Shown here: positions 1 to 9,475 of the stretch, piece by piece
Layout of the letters: each line of letters starts with the position of its first letter
Position numbering within the stretch: the first letter of the stretch is position 1
Assembly: GCF_000455445.1 (NCBI RefSeq)
Contig: NZ_HG417096.1
Location: 100,947-164,946 of the forward strand
Length of the DNA: 64,000 nt
Direction: 5' to 3'
Source of the DNA: Hoylesella timonensis 4401737 = DSM 22865 = JCM 15640
GTDB taxonomy: Bacteria; Bacteroidota; Bacteroidia; Bacteroidales; Bacteroidaceae
Position numbers and translations under genes: made by a program
The notes under the pieces: generated by a model
What the model was told of the DNA's origin: nothing
What the model saw: the letters and a program-made list of their open reading frames with translations, nothing else
Database searches by the model: none

Positions 1-3
1 TTG

Positions 4-12
4 TAGCTTTGC
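4..12 (+). promoter_or_regulatory. Putative -7 promoter element for the EamA gene
   Basis: TAGCTTTGC fits the Bacteroidetes -7 consensus TAnnTTTG and lies about 40 bases before the ATG at 51. The -33 region would be outside the window, so this rests on one element only. Confidence 0.4.
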
Positions 13-50
13 ATCGCAAATTAACTTAAAAGCTTAAATATATTTATATC

Positions 51-941
51 ATGTGGTTCTATCACGTTGTTGCTTTCCTAACGGTAGCGATATGGGGGTC
101 TACTTTTATCTCCACCAAAGTATTGATACAAAGTGGCATTTCACCAGCAGAGGTGTACACATTGCGTTTCTTAATAGCCTATGTGCTGATGTTATTGTTT
201 TTTCATAAGCATATTTTTGCTCGTACATGGAAAGATGAATTACTGATGGCAGGACTGGGATTGACAGGCGGAACGGTGTTCTTCCTGGCACAAAACGTGG
301 CGTTGGGTTACTCAACAGCTATGAACGTGTCACTTATTGTGTGTTCGTGTCCGCTGTTCACCATGCTGCTTCATCGGATATGGTTCAGGAGCGAGCCGCT
401 TGGTAAGTGGCAAATCATTGGCACAGCCTTTTCGTTTGTGGGAATGGCAGCCGTAGTTCTCAATGGTCAATTGGTGCTTAATCTTTCTCCACTCGGTGAT
501 TCGTTGGCTTTGTTAGCTTGTGTCAGCTGGGCAGTATATTCGTTATTGCTCAAAAAAGCCAATGAGAAATATCCAACCACCTTCATTACTCGTAAGGTAT
601 TTTTCTACGGTTTGCTCACCGTGTTGCCTTATTATGCTTTCGAACCTGGATTTCCCAGTGTCGAGACATTGATGCAACCTAAGATATTGTACAATCTCTT
701 GTTCCTTGGAGCAATTGCTTCTATGCTCTGTTTCTGGTTGTGGACGTGGGTGATGTTGCGCTTAGGAGCATTGCAGGCTACTAATTATGTGTATGTGAAC
801 CCTGTCACTACAATTATCTTTGCAGCATGGATATTACACGAGGAGATAACTGTTTATTTTGTTGTGGGAACGGCATTGATATTAACGGGTTTGTATCTAA
901 GTAGTCGAAAGCAGCCTTTACGTTTCGGAAAATCCATATAA
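51..941 (+). CDS. EamA/DMT-family inner-membrane transporter
   Basis: A 296-residue, very hydrophobic protein that fits the drug/metabolite transporter (EamA, RhaT-like) superfamily: ten predicted membrane helices in two repeated EamA halves, about residues 5-140 and 150-285. The first half opens with the family-like AIWGSTFISTKV. The second half ends with the NPVTTIIFAAWILHEE stretch that marks the last repeat. The substrate cannot be read from sequence; relatives export amino acids or other small metabolites. The gene begins after a -7-like element and is followed 10 bases later by the EEP hydrolase gene, so the two are probably co-transcribed. Confidence 0.85.
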   Translation: MWFYHVVAFLTVAIWGSTFISTKVLIQSGISPAEVYTLRFLIAYVLMLLFFHKHIFARTWKDELLMAGLGLTGGTVFFLAQNVALGYSTAMNVSLIVCSCPLFTMLLHRIWFRSEPLGKWQIIGTAFSFVGMAAVVLNGQLVLNLSPLGDSLALLACVSWAVYSLLLKKANEKYPTTFITRKVFFYGLLTVLPYYAFEPGFPSVETLMQPKILYNLLFLGAIASMLCFWLWTWVMLRLGALQATNYVYVNPVTTIIFAAWILHEEITVYFVVGTALILTGLYLSSRKQPLRFGKSI

Positions 942-951
942 TGGAGTTGCG

Positions 952-1902
952 ATGACGTATGTGCTGAGCCTGTTGTTAGGAATATTCACAGTGGTGGAAC
1001 TGAACTGTGAAAACCTTTTCGATTGTCAACACGACAGTCTGAAGCATGATGAACAGTTTCTGTCTACCTCTGATTATCATTGGACACCACATCGCTATTG
1101 GACTAAGGTAAACCGTATAGGACAAACCATTCTTTCTTGTGGCGAGTCTGCCAACGGGTGGTCGCTGCCCGATATGGTGGGCTTATGCGAGGTAGAGAAC
1201 GATAGTTGCCTCGTTGCATTGACCCGTCGTTCGCTTTTACGTCATGCTCGGTATGAGTATGTGATGACACATTCGCCCGATGAGCGTGGCATTGATGTGG
1301 CATTGTTGTATAGTCCATTCTCGTTCCAATTGCTTGATTGGCATGCCATTCCTATTCATCCTGTTAAGGATATGCGCCCTACACGAGATGTATTGTATGC
1401 GAAGGGAAGGGTTGTGACGGGTGATACGTTGCACGTCTTCGTGGTACATGCACCCAGTAGAATGGGAGGAGAAACCTTCACTCGAAGTCATCGACGAATT
1501 GTGGGCAATACCTTGTTGCAAACGATTGATTCCATACGGTCAGTATCTACCCATCCTCGCATCTTGGTGATGGGAGACTTCAACGATTATTCATCTGATG
1601 AAAATATCTTGAGGCTTGTCCAAAGTGGGCTTGTTGAAGTATCGGCAAATGCGAAAGGCACACACGGAGCAAAAGCAACTTATCGCTTTCGGGGCGAGTG
1701 GGGTAGTTTAGACCATATCTTTTTGGATAAATCTTCTGCGGCATTGGTACAAGAATGTTATGTTCACGATGCACCATTCTTGTTAGAGAAGGATGAAAAA
1801 TACGGAGGAGTGAAGCCCCGTCGCAATTATCAAGGGCCTCGTTATCTCAATGGGTTTAGTGATCATCTGCCCTTAGTGATGCGCATCAACTGGCAAAAGT
1901 AA
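952..1902 (+). CDS. Endonuclease/exonuclease/phosphatase (EEP) family hydrolase
   Basis: A 316-residue metal-dependent phosphohydrolase of the EEP (DNase I-like) fold. Visible signatures are ELNCENLFD (residues 16-24), the metal-binding Glu in GLCEVEN (E80), VVHAPSR around 164-170, GDFND (208-212) and the terminal SDH (303-305) carrying the catalytic His. The N-terminus has only a short hydrophobic run, so periplasmic export is possible but not certain. Bacteroidales members of this type are usually annotated only as endonucleases; the true substrate could be nucleic acid, a lipid or an inositol phosphate. It follows the EamA gene by 10 bases. Confidence 0.82.
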   Translation: MTYVLSLLLGIFTVVELNCENLFDCQHDSLKHDEQFLSTSDYHWTPHRYWTKVNRIGQTILSCGESANGWSLPDMVGLCEVENDSCLVALTRRSLLRHARYEYVMTHSPDERGIDVALLYSPFSFQLLDWHAIPIHPVKDMRPTRDVLYAKGRVVTGDTLHVFVVHAPSRMGGETFTRSHRRIVGNTLLQTIDSIRSVSTHPRILVMGDFNDYSSDENILRLVQSGLVEVSANAKGTHGAKATYRFRGEWGSLDHIFLDKSSAALVQECYVHDAPFLLEKDEKYGGVKPRRNYQGPRYLNGFSDHLPLVMRINWQK

Positions 1903-1968
1903 AGGCTGTGGTGTATCTCTTTTGGCGTTTTTCTATTTTTATTCCCTTGTTGTATGAAAAAATAGTAT

Positions 1969-1976
1969 TACTTTTG
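1969..1976 (+). promoter_or_regulatory. Promoter -7 element of ffh
   Basis: TACTTTTG matches TAnnTTTG, with a TTG-containing stretch about 20 bases upstream as a -33 candidate. The surrounding 14 bases, TATTACTTTTGTAG, recur exactly in front of thrS at 32461, which supports both as promoters of housekeeping genes. The transcript leader would be about 140 bases. Confidence 0.55.
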
Positions 1977-2120
1977 TAGCGTATAGTGGGAACAGATATC
2001 TGCGGTTTGTAGCGCTTGTTCCAAGAGAAAATAAATTCATCCTCTCCAACAGTCATACAAAATGGGTGCAGAATCGTGCATAGAAATGAAGAGGAATAAC
2101 AGAAAACGATAAATAAAGCT

Positions 2121-3455
2121 ATGTTTGAGAATTTAAGTGAAAGATTAGAACGATCATTCAAAATACTGAAAGGTGAGGGAAAAATCTCTGAGATTAATGT
2201 TGCAGAGACTTTGAAAGATGTCCGTAGGGCATTGTTGGATGCCGATGTGAACTATAAGGTAGCAAAGAACTTTACCGATAAGGTGAAGGAAAAAGCCTTG
2301 GGTATGAATGTGCTTACGGCTGTGAAGCCTGGACAATTGATGGTCAAGATTGTGCACGATGAGTTGGCAGAGCTGATGGGCGGTGAAGCTGTAGGACTTC
2401 AGTTAGATAGCAAACCCGCCATTATCTTGATGTCTGGCTTGCAAGGTTCGGGTAAGACAACCTTCACAGGTAAGTTGGCGAACATGCTAAAGACTAAGCA
2501 AAAGAAGAACCCTCTGTTGGTTGCTTGCGACGTATATCGTCCTGCTGCCATCGAACAGTTAAAGGTTGTTGGTGAACAAGTGGGTGTAGAAGTGTACAGC
2601 GAGCTTGATAATAAAGATGTTGTCGCTATTGCACATCAAGCCATTCAACAAGCCAAAGCCAAAGGCAACGATGTGATTATCGTTGATACAGCTGGTCGAT
2701 TGGCTGTTGATGAGGAGATGATGAATGAAATCTCTCAACTCAAAAATGCCATTCATCCTGATGAAACCTTGTTCGTTGTTGACTCAATGACAGGTCAGGA
2801 TGCAGTGAATACTGCCAAAGAGTTTAATGACCGATTGGACTTTGACGGTGTTGTACTTACCAAGTTGGATGGCGATACGCGAGGTGGTGCAGCCCTCTCT
2901 ATTCGTACAGTGGTTACCAAACCTATTAAGTTTGTAGGAACTGGTGAGAAAATGGATGCCATTGACGTATTCCACCCATCGCGTATGGCAGACCGAATAT
3001 TAGGCATGGGCGACATCGTTTCTTTGGTAGAGCGTGCTCAAGAGCAGTTTGATGAAGAAGAAGCGAAACGCTTGCAGAAGAAAATACAAAAGAACAAGTT
3101 TGATTTCAACGACTTCCTTAAGCAGATAGAGCAAATCAAGAAGATGGGTAACATCAAAGATTTGGCTGCCATGATACCGGGAGTCGGGAAAGCAATCAAA
3201 GATATTGATATTGATAACGATGCTTTCAAAGGCATTGAGGCTATCATCAAGAGTATGACTCCCAAGGAGAGAACGAATCCAGAAATACTCAACACTTCTC
3301 GCAGACAGCGCATTGCTAAGGGTAGTGGCACCAATGTTCAAGAGGTGAATCGATTGATAAAGCAGTTTGACCAGACGCGTAAAATGATGAAAATGGTGAC
3401 TGGAAACAAAATGGCTGGTATGATGAATCGAATGAAGGGTATGCCTAAAATGTGA
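2121..3455 (+). CDS. ffh: Signal recognition particle GTPase Ffh (SRP54)
   Basis: A 444-residue protein of normal length for Ffh, which binds 4.5S RNA and signal peptides at the ribosome and delivers nascent membrane proteins to FtsY. The N domain spans about residues 1-90. The G domain has the P-loop GLQGSGKTT (106-114), [11 protein letters not shown], the G3 motif DTAGRL near 190 and [10 protein letters not shown] near 247. The methionine-rich M domain ends in repeated Met-Lys motifs, as expected for signal-peptide binding. It has its own promoter and is followed by folD, whose start lies 32 bases after the ffh stop. Confidence 0.98.
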   Translation: MFENLSERLERSFKILKGEGKISEINVAETLKDVRRALLDADVNYKVAKNFTDKVKEKALGMNVLTAVKPGQLMVKIVHDELAELMGGEAVGLQLDSKPAIILMSGLQGSGKTTFTGKLANMLKTKQKKNPLLVACDVYRPAAIEQLKVVGEQVGVEVYSELDNKDVVAIAHQAIQQAKAKGNDVIIVDTAGRLAVDEEMMNEISQLKNAIHPDETLFVVDSMTGQDAVNTAKEFNDRLDFDGVVLTKLDGDTRGGAALSIRTVVTKPIKFVGTGEKMDAIDVFHPSRMADRILGMGDIVSLVERAQEQFDEEEAKRLQKKIQKNKFDFNDFLKQIEQIKKMGNIKDLAAMIPGVGKAIKDIDIDNDAFKGIEAIIKSMTPKERTNPEILNTSRRQRIAKGSGTNVQEVNRLIKQFDQTRKMMKMVTGNKMAGMMNRMKGMPKM

Positions 3456-3487
3456 TCATAACAAAGAACGAAATAAATAGTAAAACG

Positions 3488-4366
3488 ATGCAAAAGATTG
3501 ACGGAAAAGCAACAGCTGCTGCTATCAAGGCAAAGATAGCTGAAGAAGTAAAACAATTGGTTGCCAAAGGTGGCAAGAGACCACATTTGGTGGCAGTTTT
3601 GGTAGGTCATGATGGAGGTAGTGAGACATACGTAAGGAATAAGGTGTTGGCTTGTGAAGAATGTGGTTTTGAGTCTACCCTTATCCGTTATGAGGAGAAT
3701 GTCACAGAAGAAGAATTGTTGAAGTGTGTAGACAAGCTCAATCATGATGATAATGTGGATGGCTTTATTGTGCAATTGCCTCTGCCAGCGCATATCGATG
3801 AAGAGAAAATCATCATGGCTGTGGACTATAAGAAAGACGTAGACGGGTTTCATCCCATTAATGTAGGCCGAATGTCCATAGGGCTTCCTTGTTTTATCTC
3901 AGCCACTCCGTTAGGCATCATGACCTTATTACAACATTACGACATTGATACAAACGGGAAAAAATGTGTGATTCTTGGACGAAGCAACATCGTGGGTAAG
4001 CCTATGGCACAGTTGATGATGCAAAAAGAGCATGGCAATGCGACCGTCACGGTATGTCACAGCCAGTCTGTTAATGTCAAGAAAGAGTGTAGTGAGGCTG
4101 ATATCGTTATTGCAGCAGTAGGCATTCCAAACTTTGTGACAGCCGACATGGTTAAAGAAGGTGCTGTGGTGATTGATGTAGGCACCACACGCGTGCCCGA
4201 TAGTACACGCAAAAGTGGCTTCCGACTCAATGGAGATGTAAAGTTTGATGAGGTGGCTCCTAAATGTAGTTATATCACCCCGGTGCCTGGTGGCGTAGGT
4301 CCAATGACCATTTGTTCGTTGATGACGAATACCTTGGCAGCTGGAAAGAAAGAATATTACCGATAA
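3488..4366 (+). CDS. folD: Bifunctional methylenetetrahydrofolate dehydrogenase/cyclohydrolase FolD
   Basis: FolD interconverts 5,10-methylene- and 10-formyl-tetrahydrofolate in the cytoplasm and supplies one-carbon units for purines and fMet. The 292-residue product carries the conserved Lys in SETYVRNK, the [13 protein letters not shown] block, the PLGIM loop, and the NADP-site [14 protein letters not shown]. The frame stays open upstream to 3452, overlapping the ffh stop, but the ATG at 3488 starts the conserved MQKIDGKA sequence and is preferred. A long perfect-stem hairpin follows the gene. Confidence 0.97.
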   Translation: MQKIDGKATAAAIKAKIAEEVKQLVAKGGKRPHLVAVLVGHDGGSETYVRNKVLACEECGFESTLIRYEENVTEEELLKCVDKLNHDDNVDGFIVQLPLPAHIDEEKIIMAVDYKKDVDGFHPINVGRMSIGLPCFISATPLGIMTLLQHYDIDTNGKKCVILGRSNIVGKPMAQLMMQKEHGNATVTVCHSQSVNVKKECSEADIVIAAVGIPNFVTADMVKEGAVVIDVGTTRVPDSTRKSGFRLNGDVKFDEVAPKCSYITPVPGGVGPMTICSLMTNTLAAGKKEYYR

Positions 4367-4405
4367 TCGTTGCTCTTGCTTAGTCTTATTAAGCGGAGAC
4401 TATCC

Positions 4406-4470
4406 ATTGGCTTTGTCAGATTTTGAGTTTGTTTTATATGACTGTAAGCTCAAAATATGACAAAGCCAAT
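4406..4470 (+). terminator. Long hairpin terminator after folD
   Basis: A 65-base inverted repeat. A 13-bp outer stem (ATTGGCTTTGTCA with TGACAAAGCCAAT) and an 8-bp inner stem (ATTTTGAG with CTCAAAAT) are separated by one-base bulges and close on a short AT-rich loop. TCTTTTT follows at once, so it should end the ffh-folD transcript. It is unusually long for an intrinsic terminator. Confidence 0.8.
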
Positions 4471-4659
4471 TCTTTTTGAACTAACTAAAAAACAAAGAAT
4501 AAAAGAACTTAAAATAGGGCTTGATTTCTGAATGTATGTCAATTTAACCCCTTGAAATGTAAAATATTTTTGCGATTGTTCGTTTTTTTACGTTTTTTTT
4601 CTTTACTTTGTAAATAGTATAATCAAGATATACACATTATTTACTTTAATTATTAAAAG
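4471..4659 (+). promoter_or_regulatory. AT-rich promoter region of the OmpA-like gene
   Basis: This stretch between the folD hairpin and the porin gene is very AT-rich and has long T runs. TTTACTTTG at 4602-4610 is the best -7 candidate and would give a leader of about 45 bases. No gene is seen. Strong, AT-rich upstream DNA would suit a highly expressed outer-membrane protein; that last point is inference. Confidence 0.45.
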
Positions 4660-5808
4660 ATGAAAAGATTAGGATTACTTTTAACAGCAGCTTTCATGGC
4701 AGCATCTGTTTCAGCACAGACCGTGACAGAAAGCAAATCGTATGACAATGTTTACATTGGCATTAATGGTGGCGTAGCAACAAAATCGACTGGTCATAGT
4801 TGGATGGATAATCTTAACCCCAATGCGGGTCTCCGTTTAGGTCGTTATTTCACACCTGTATTTGGATTGACAGCAGAGAGCAATGCTTACTTCTCAAATA
4901 AGCCCTACGAATCTACTGGCACAGCTGTCAGAGCATTAAATACCAGTTTGTTGGGTACAGTCAACCTCAGCAATTGGTTTGGTGGTTATCCTGGAGAGCC
5001 ACGTGGATTTGAGGTTGTAGGTCTCTTCGGTTATGGATGGGGACACCTCTTTGGTAATACAGAGGCATACCACCAAATGAACCACGATAACTTAACTTCG
5101 AAAGCAGCTATCGACTTTGTTTTCAATTTGGGTTCAAACAAGGCTTGGCAGTTCTATGTAGAGCCAGCAATTGTATGGGCTCTCAATGGAGATGGTACAC
5201 AACCTATTGAGTATAACTTGAATAAATCATTCACACAGCTTAACTGTGGTTTTGTTTATAAGTTCCCTAACTCTAACGGAACCAATAACTTTACCATTGC
5301 CAAACTGCGCGACCAGTCTGAAATTGACGGTCTTAATGCCCAAATCAACAGCTTGCGTAACGACTTGAGTGGTAAGAATGCACAGCTCACCGACAAAGAT
5401 CGTCAGATTTCTGACTTGCAAAAAGCACTTGATGACTGCAACAAACGCAAGGCTTATGTAAAGCCAGCTACTGCCACTAACCTGCAACCAACGGTTCTCT
5501 TCCGTGTTGGCCAGAGCGTTGTAGACCGTTCTCAGATGCCAAATGTAGAGATGATTGCCAACTACATGAAGAATCATAAGGATGCCAAGATAACCATCAA
5601 GGGTTATGCTTCACCAGAAGGTCCTGCGGAGCTGAACCAACGTCTGTCAGAGAATCGTGCTAAGAATGTCAAGAACTTGCTCGTAGACAAGTATAAGATT
5701 GCTCCTAACCGCTTGACAGTCGTTGGTATGGGTGTGACAGATAAGCTGTTCAAGGAATATGACTTCAACCGTGTGGCTACATTCAACGATGACACCAATG
5801 TAGAATAA
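4660..5808 (+). CDS. OmpA-family outer-membrane porin with C-terminal peptidoglycan-binding domain
   Basis: A 382-residue outer-membrane protein. A signal peptide (about residues 1-19, ending VSAQ) leads into an OmpA-like beta-barrel (about 25-205). A coiled-coil-prone linker follows (about 215-262, rich in DLSGKNAQLTDKDRQIS-type heptads). The C-terminal OmpA domain (about 275-370) has the peptidoglycan-contact motif ASPEG with the conserved Asn and Arg of LSENRAKNV. It anchors the outer membrane to the cell wall. It stands alone between an AT-rich promoter and its own terminator, as expected for an abundant structural protein. Confidence 0.92.
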   Translation: MKRLGLLLTAAFMAASVSAQTVTESKSYDNVYIGINGGVATKSTGHSWMDNLNPNAGLRLGRYFTPVFGLTAESNAYFSNKPYESTGTAVRALNTSLLGTVNLSNWFGGYPGEPRGFEVVGLFGYGWGHLFGNTEAYHQMNHDNLTSKAAIDFVFNLGSNKAWQFYVEPAIVWALNGDGTQPIEYNLNKSFTQLNCGFVYKFPNSNGTNNFTIAKLRDQSEIDGLNAQINSLRNDLSGKNAQLTDKDRQISDLQKALDDCNKRKAYVKPATATNLQPTVLFRVGQSVVDRSQMPNVEMIANYMKNHKDAKITIKGYASPEGPAELNQRLSENRAKNVKNLLVDKYKIAPNRLTVVGMGVTDKLFKEYDFNRVATFNDDTNVE

Positions 5809-5831
5809 TATTTGCATTCATTTTATAGTAC

Positions 5832-5866
5832 AAATCCCGATGCTCTCTGTGAGTATCGGGATTTTT
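5832..5866 (+). terminator. Intrinsic terminator of the OmpA-like gene
   Basis: AAATCCCGATGCTC pairs with GAGTATCGGGATTT around a five-base loop and is followed by a T run, starting about 20 bases after the stop codon. Confidence 0.9.
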
Positions 5867-5972
5867 TAGGTCTTTACCGTGCTTGCGAGTCCCGAATTCT
5901 TCTTATCTTTGTGCTGTCTACCAACTTTTGGAGGGCAAAGACGTATATCCACAACCCATTAACATCCTACAT

Positions 5973-6761
5973 ATGAACCATCTTGATACTGTTGGTCGTT
6001 ACACCTTCTTAGCCGAACCTTTTCATTGCGATTTCTCTGGTCGATTATTCCTTTCGCATTTAGGCAATCACCTGCTCAATGCAGCCGACTTTCATGCCCA
6101 CGAACGAGGTTTCGGCATGACAGTTTTGCAGCCCATGCACAAAACTTGGGTGCTGTCGCGCTTCGCCATTGAGATGAAGGAAATACCTTTGGCATACGAC
6201 AAGTTTGAGGTGGAAACGTGGATAGAGCAGACGATGAAGTGGTTTACCTATCGTAATTTTTCCGTTCTTGGCAAAGGTGGAAAGGTGTATGGATATGGCC
6301 GAAGCGTCTGGGCGTTAATTGATACCGACACGCGACAGCCTACTGACATTCTTGCCTTTGATGACGGACGGGTCAAGCGGTGTACAGATGCCAAATATCT
6401 GTGTCCCATTGATGCTGTTTCGAGAGTCAAAATGACCGACAATATTCAACGATGGCATACTCTCGTTACAACATATAGCGATGTGGACATGAATGGACAC
6501 ATCAACAGTGTAAAGTACATCGAGCATTTGTTAAATCTTTGGCCGATGACCTTTCATGCCACGCACCCCATCAAGCGCATTGATGTGGCGTACGTCGCTG
6601 AAGCCTATGGAGGCGATACTTTACATTTCGATGTCGAGACGTTGGGCGAGCTCACCTATGCGGTGCGCATTATAAGGCAAGCAAAGGAGCAGTCTGCGGA
6701 GCAGGAGGTGTGCCGATGCAAGGTGCAATTTGCCGAGACACTCCGTCCGAAGAAGCTGTAG
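5973..6761 (+). CDS. Acyl-ACP thioesterase (hot-dog fold)
   Basis: A 262-residue double hot-dog protein of the acyl-[acyl-carrier-protein] thioesterase family, which releases fatty acids from ACP and ends fatty-acid elongation. The second hot-dog carries the typical YSDVDMNGHINSVKYIEH block, in which N-H-N is the expected catalytic and binding core. The first half contains GMTVLQPMHKTWVLSR and WIEQTMKWFTYRNFSV. The frame is open from a TTG at 5883, but the ATG at 5973 gives the family's usual N-terminus and is preferred. It stands alone, downstream of the OmpA terminator. Confidence 0.85.
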   Translation: MNHLDTVGRYTFLAEPFHCDFSGRLFLSHLGNHLLNAADFHAHERGFGMTVLQPMHKTWVLSRFAIEMKEIPLAYDKFEVETWIEQTMKWFTYRNFSVLGKGGKVYGYGRSVWALIDTDTRQPTDILAFDDGRVKRCTDAKYLCPIDAVSRVKMTDNIQRWHTLVTTYSDVDMNGHINSVKYIEHLLNLWPMTFHATHPIKRIDVAYVAEAYGGDTLHFDVETLGELTYAVRIIRQAKEQSAEQEVCRCKVQFAETLRPKKL

Positions 6762-7247
6762 TTGAGGACTTATTTTTTCAGAATAATTTTTACAAATGGC
6801 TCTCCATATTTCGCATATTTCTGAACAGAGTCTCACTTGTTGCAAAATATCGTAGTATTTTGAAAGTTTGTTAAGTAGCAGTCAATAAATGAGTTACAAG
6901 GATATATCGTTGAGAAAGCCCTGAAAACTCATTGTTTTTGTGCCTTATCACAGCCTTTTAGCCCATTTGTTACATGCACTTTGTGCCTCTATTTGCATGT
7001 TATAGCACCATTAACTCATGTATATAGCCAGTCAAAGTCATGTTTCCAAGGTAAAAAAGCGATATTTTACGATTTTTTATCCCCATATTTTTTCTAAAAC
7101 AGCACATTCAGAAGTGTTAAATTTTGGCACTTTTTCTTGACATTTCTCCAAGCACATAAAGGCATCTTCCGTTGCTCACCAACGATTGTCGTATTGTTTA
7201 TCTTGCAACTTTCAGTGTAGATATTCGGTCTCTTGCGTAAAAAACCG
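6762..7247. other. AT-rich gene-free stretch before the B12 riboswitch
   Basis: About 490 bases without a credible reading frame, hairpin terminator or RNA gene that I recognise. Composition is AT-rich with T runs near 7040-7100. It may be the remains of a decayed element; nothing else in the window matches it. Confidence 0.4.
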
Positions 7248-7256
7248 TATATTTGC
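7248..7256 (+). promoter_or_regulatory. Promoter -7 element of the cobalamin operon
   Basis: TATATTTGC matches the Bacteroidetes -7 consensus and lies just before the riboswitch, so transcription would start at its 5' edge. Confidence 0.6.
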
Positions 7257-7263
7257 AGTAGCA

Positions 7264-7423
7264 ATTGGTTCTGAATGAATCAGATGAAAAGGGAATCGGG
7301 TGCAAATCCCGAATAGTCCCGCTGCTGTGAGCAGTCGTTTTTGGACATCACATCGTGTTGCCACTGACAATTTTTCGGGAAGGCAAGTGTATGTCTGGCT
7401 GCGAGTCAGAAGACCTGCCGTTG
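7264..7423 (+). ncRNA. Cobalamin (B12) riboswitch
   Basis: Conserved cobalamin-aptamer blocks appear in order: GGTT near 7267, GATGAAAAGGGAATCGGGTG (7283-7302), GCAAATCCCG, AGTCCCGCTGCTGTGAGC (the B12-box region), and the 3' block GCGAGTCAGAAGACCTGCC (7401-7419). It lies 63 bases upstream of the TonB-receptor ATG. Adenosyl- or methylcobalamin binding should lower expression of the uptake genes that follow. Since no clear terminator hairpin sits between it and the ATG, control at translation initiation is the simpler inference. Confidence 0.95.
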
Positions 7424-7485
7424 CTATTCATCGCTATTGTGTTTCGCGGAAAGCCAATAGTACACTGTTGATATAGTTAGATTTC

Positions 7486-9465
7486 ATGCCAAGAGTAGTT
7501 ATCATACTGCTTTGTTCAGTTGCGTTTTTGCGTGCCAATGCCCAAACCGATTCGTTGACGCATCGGGTGCATACGTTGGATACGGTCATTGTGTCCGAGG
7601 GGCGACTCATGCGAAGTTTGCAAAGCACATCGCCCGAACACGTATTGCAGCACAGCGATTTGCAGCGCATGGGGGTATCCACGATGGCGGATGCCTTGCA
7701 CCGTATACCGGGAATTACCTTGCGTGATTACGGTGGAGCGGGTGGCATGAAGACTGTGTCGGTGCGTGGTTTTGGCACACAGCACACGGGGGTGAGCTAC
7801 GATGGCGTGATGCTCAGCAACATGCAGACAGGCGATATCGACCTTTCTCGCTATTCGTTGGCACACGTGTCGCAAATCATGCTCACCATAGGCGACAATG
7901 CGGACATCTTCATCCCTGCTCGACAAGCCACCACGCCTGCCGTGCTGTCCATAGAAACCATGGGTGGTAGTCGTGCCGACCGTCGTCCGCATTTCGATGC
8001 ACAGCTTGGGGTAGGGTCGTTTGGCTATCTCCATCCGTCGCTTCGCTACGAGCAAAACGTGTCGCAACCTTTTCGCTTTTCGGTCATTGCCGATTATGTT
8101 TCTGCCAACAACAATTATCCTTATACCTTGCGCAATGGCACGTTGAAAACACGACAGACACGCAACAACAGCAAGATGCAGGGTGGACATGCCGAAGGGA
8201 ATATGGCTTGGATGCCACAAGCTAACCAACTGCTCAAGGTCAAGGCTTACTACTATGACAACCACCAGCAGCTGCCCGGTGTGGTGCGCTATTACGCCAA
8301 CGAGAGTAGCGAGCAGCTCGACACCCGCAACTACTTTGTGCAAGCACTGTATCTGTGGCAGGTCAACCGCTTTTTTAGGATGAAATGGCTGGGCAAGTGG
8401 GATGAGTCCAATACCTCGTATCGAGAGAGTAGAGCGCATAGTGGTCCCATGGATGCCGACTATCATCAAGATGAAGCCTACACATCGCTTTGCTTGTTGT
8501 TCAGTCCTGACAAGCATTGGGCATTGAGTTATGCCGCTGATTATGCCTTTCACCAGCTGCATAGCAGTTTGACGACCGACATACAGCCCTATCGACACAG
8601 TGTGTGGCAAAGTTTAACCGCAAAATATCAGCTACAAAGACTGACAGCGCAAGCTCGGCTGTTAGGCTCGTTATATCAGAATGGTGCACATGCTGGAACG
8701 GCTGCCGACAACCAAAAGCGACTCAGTCCATCGTTGTCATTGTCATGGGCACCATTTCCTCATCAACCTTTGTATGTGAGGGCATCGTATAAAAACATCT
8801 TCCGAATGCCTACCTTCAATGAGAATTATTTCTTCAGATATGGCAGCAAAGACCTCAAACCCGAGCAGACCGATCAGTTGAATGTGGGAGTTACCGTTGA
8901 CAAGTCGTTGTCCCATGTGCAGTTCTGGGCAACTTTGGACGGCTATCTGAACCATGTGACCGACAAAATAGTGGCAGTGCCTTACAATCTGTTTGTGTGG
9001 CGAACGGTCAATGTGGGTAAGGTGCGCATTGTGGGTATCGATGCCATGCTGCGAACCACATGGCGTGCCAATGCCCAGCACACCTTGATGTTGATAGCAA
9101 ACTACAGCTATCAGCGAGCCGCCAATCGCACCTTGGCATCGTCACCTTATTATAATTATCAGATAGCCTATGTGCCTCTTCACGCTGGCGGTTGTTCGCT
9201 CAATGCGCAAAATCGCTGGCTCAACCTTACGTTGCAATGGGTGGGAGTAGGTGGAAAATGGCTCAACAACCAACATCATGACGGGTCGTACCTGAAAGGA
9301 TATCAAGAATGGAGCTTGACGGCATACCGCACGTTTCGGGTGTGCGAGCAACCATTGCAGTTGCGAGCCGATATCAAGAATATTTTTAATCAGCAATATC
9401 AGATAGTGGCAGGCTATCCCATGCCTGGCATCCATGCAGAAATAACAATGAATTATAAATTTTAA
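7486..9465 (+). CDS. btuB: TonB-dependent cobalamin receptor, BtuB-like
   Basis: A 659-residue outer-membrane receptor: signal peptide (about 1-20, ending ANAQ), TonB-box-like LDTVIVSEGR (31-40), plug domain (about 50-160, with GMKTVSVRGFGTQHTGV and YDGVMLSNMQTGDIDLS), then a 22-strand-type barrel ending in a terminal Phe (NYKF). The B12 riboswitch just upstream identifies cobalamin or a related corrinoid as the ligand. The next gene, 10 bases on, is BtuG-like and would form the lid or capture partner. Its GC content looks higher than that of the flanking genes. The long antisense frames here are a by-product of that composition. Confidence 0.92.
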   Translation: MPRVVIILLCSVAFLRANAQTDSLTHRVHTLDTVIVSEGRLMRSLQSTSPEHVLQHSDLQRMGVSTMADALHRIPGITLRDYGGAGGMKTVSVRGFGTQHTGVSYDGVMLSNMQTGDIDLSRYSLAHVSQIMLTIGDNADIFIPARQATTPAVLSIETMGGSRADRRPHFDAQLGVGSFGYLHPSLRYEQNVSQPFRFSVIADYVSANNNYPYTLRNGTLKTRQTRNNSKMQGGHAEGNMAWMPQANQLLKVKAYYYDNHQQLPGVVRYYANESSEQLDTRNYFVQALYLWQVNRFFRMKWLGKWDESNTSYRESRAHSGPMDADYHQDEAYTSLCLLFSPDKHWALSYAADYAFHQLHSSLTTDIQPYRHSVWQSLTAKYQLQRLTAQARLLGSLYQNGAHAGTAADNQKRLSPSLSLSWAPFPHQPLYVRASYKNIFRMPTFNENYFFRYGSKDLKPEQTDQLNVGVTVDKSLSHVQFWATLDGYLNHVTDKIVAVPYNLFVWRTVNVGKVRIVGIDAMLRTTWRANAQHTLMLIANYSYQRAANRTLASSPYYNYQIAYVPLHAGGCSLNAQNRWLNLTLQWVGVGGKWLNNQHHDGSYLKGYQEWSLTAYRTFRVCEQPLQLRADIKNIFNQQYQIVAGYPMPGIHAEITMNYKF

Positions 9466-9475
9466 TCACTCAAAA

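Noticed and set aside
7290..7320. Possible tRNA T-loop (GGGTGCAAATCCC)
   Set aside because: It belongs to the cobalamin riboswitch; no acceptor, D or anticodon arms can be drawn around it.
7516..8610. 364-codon open frame antisense to the BtuB-like gene
   Set aside because: Composition is Arg/His/Cys-rich with no family signature, and it mirrors the GC-rich codon use of the receptor gene on the other strand.
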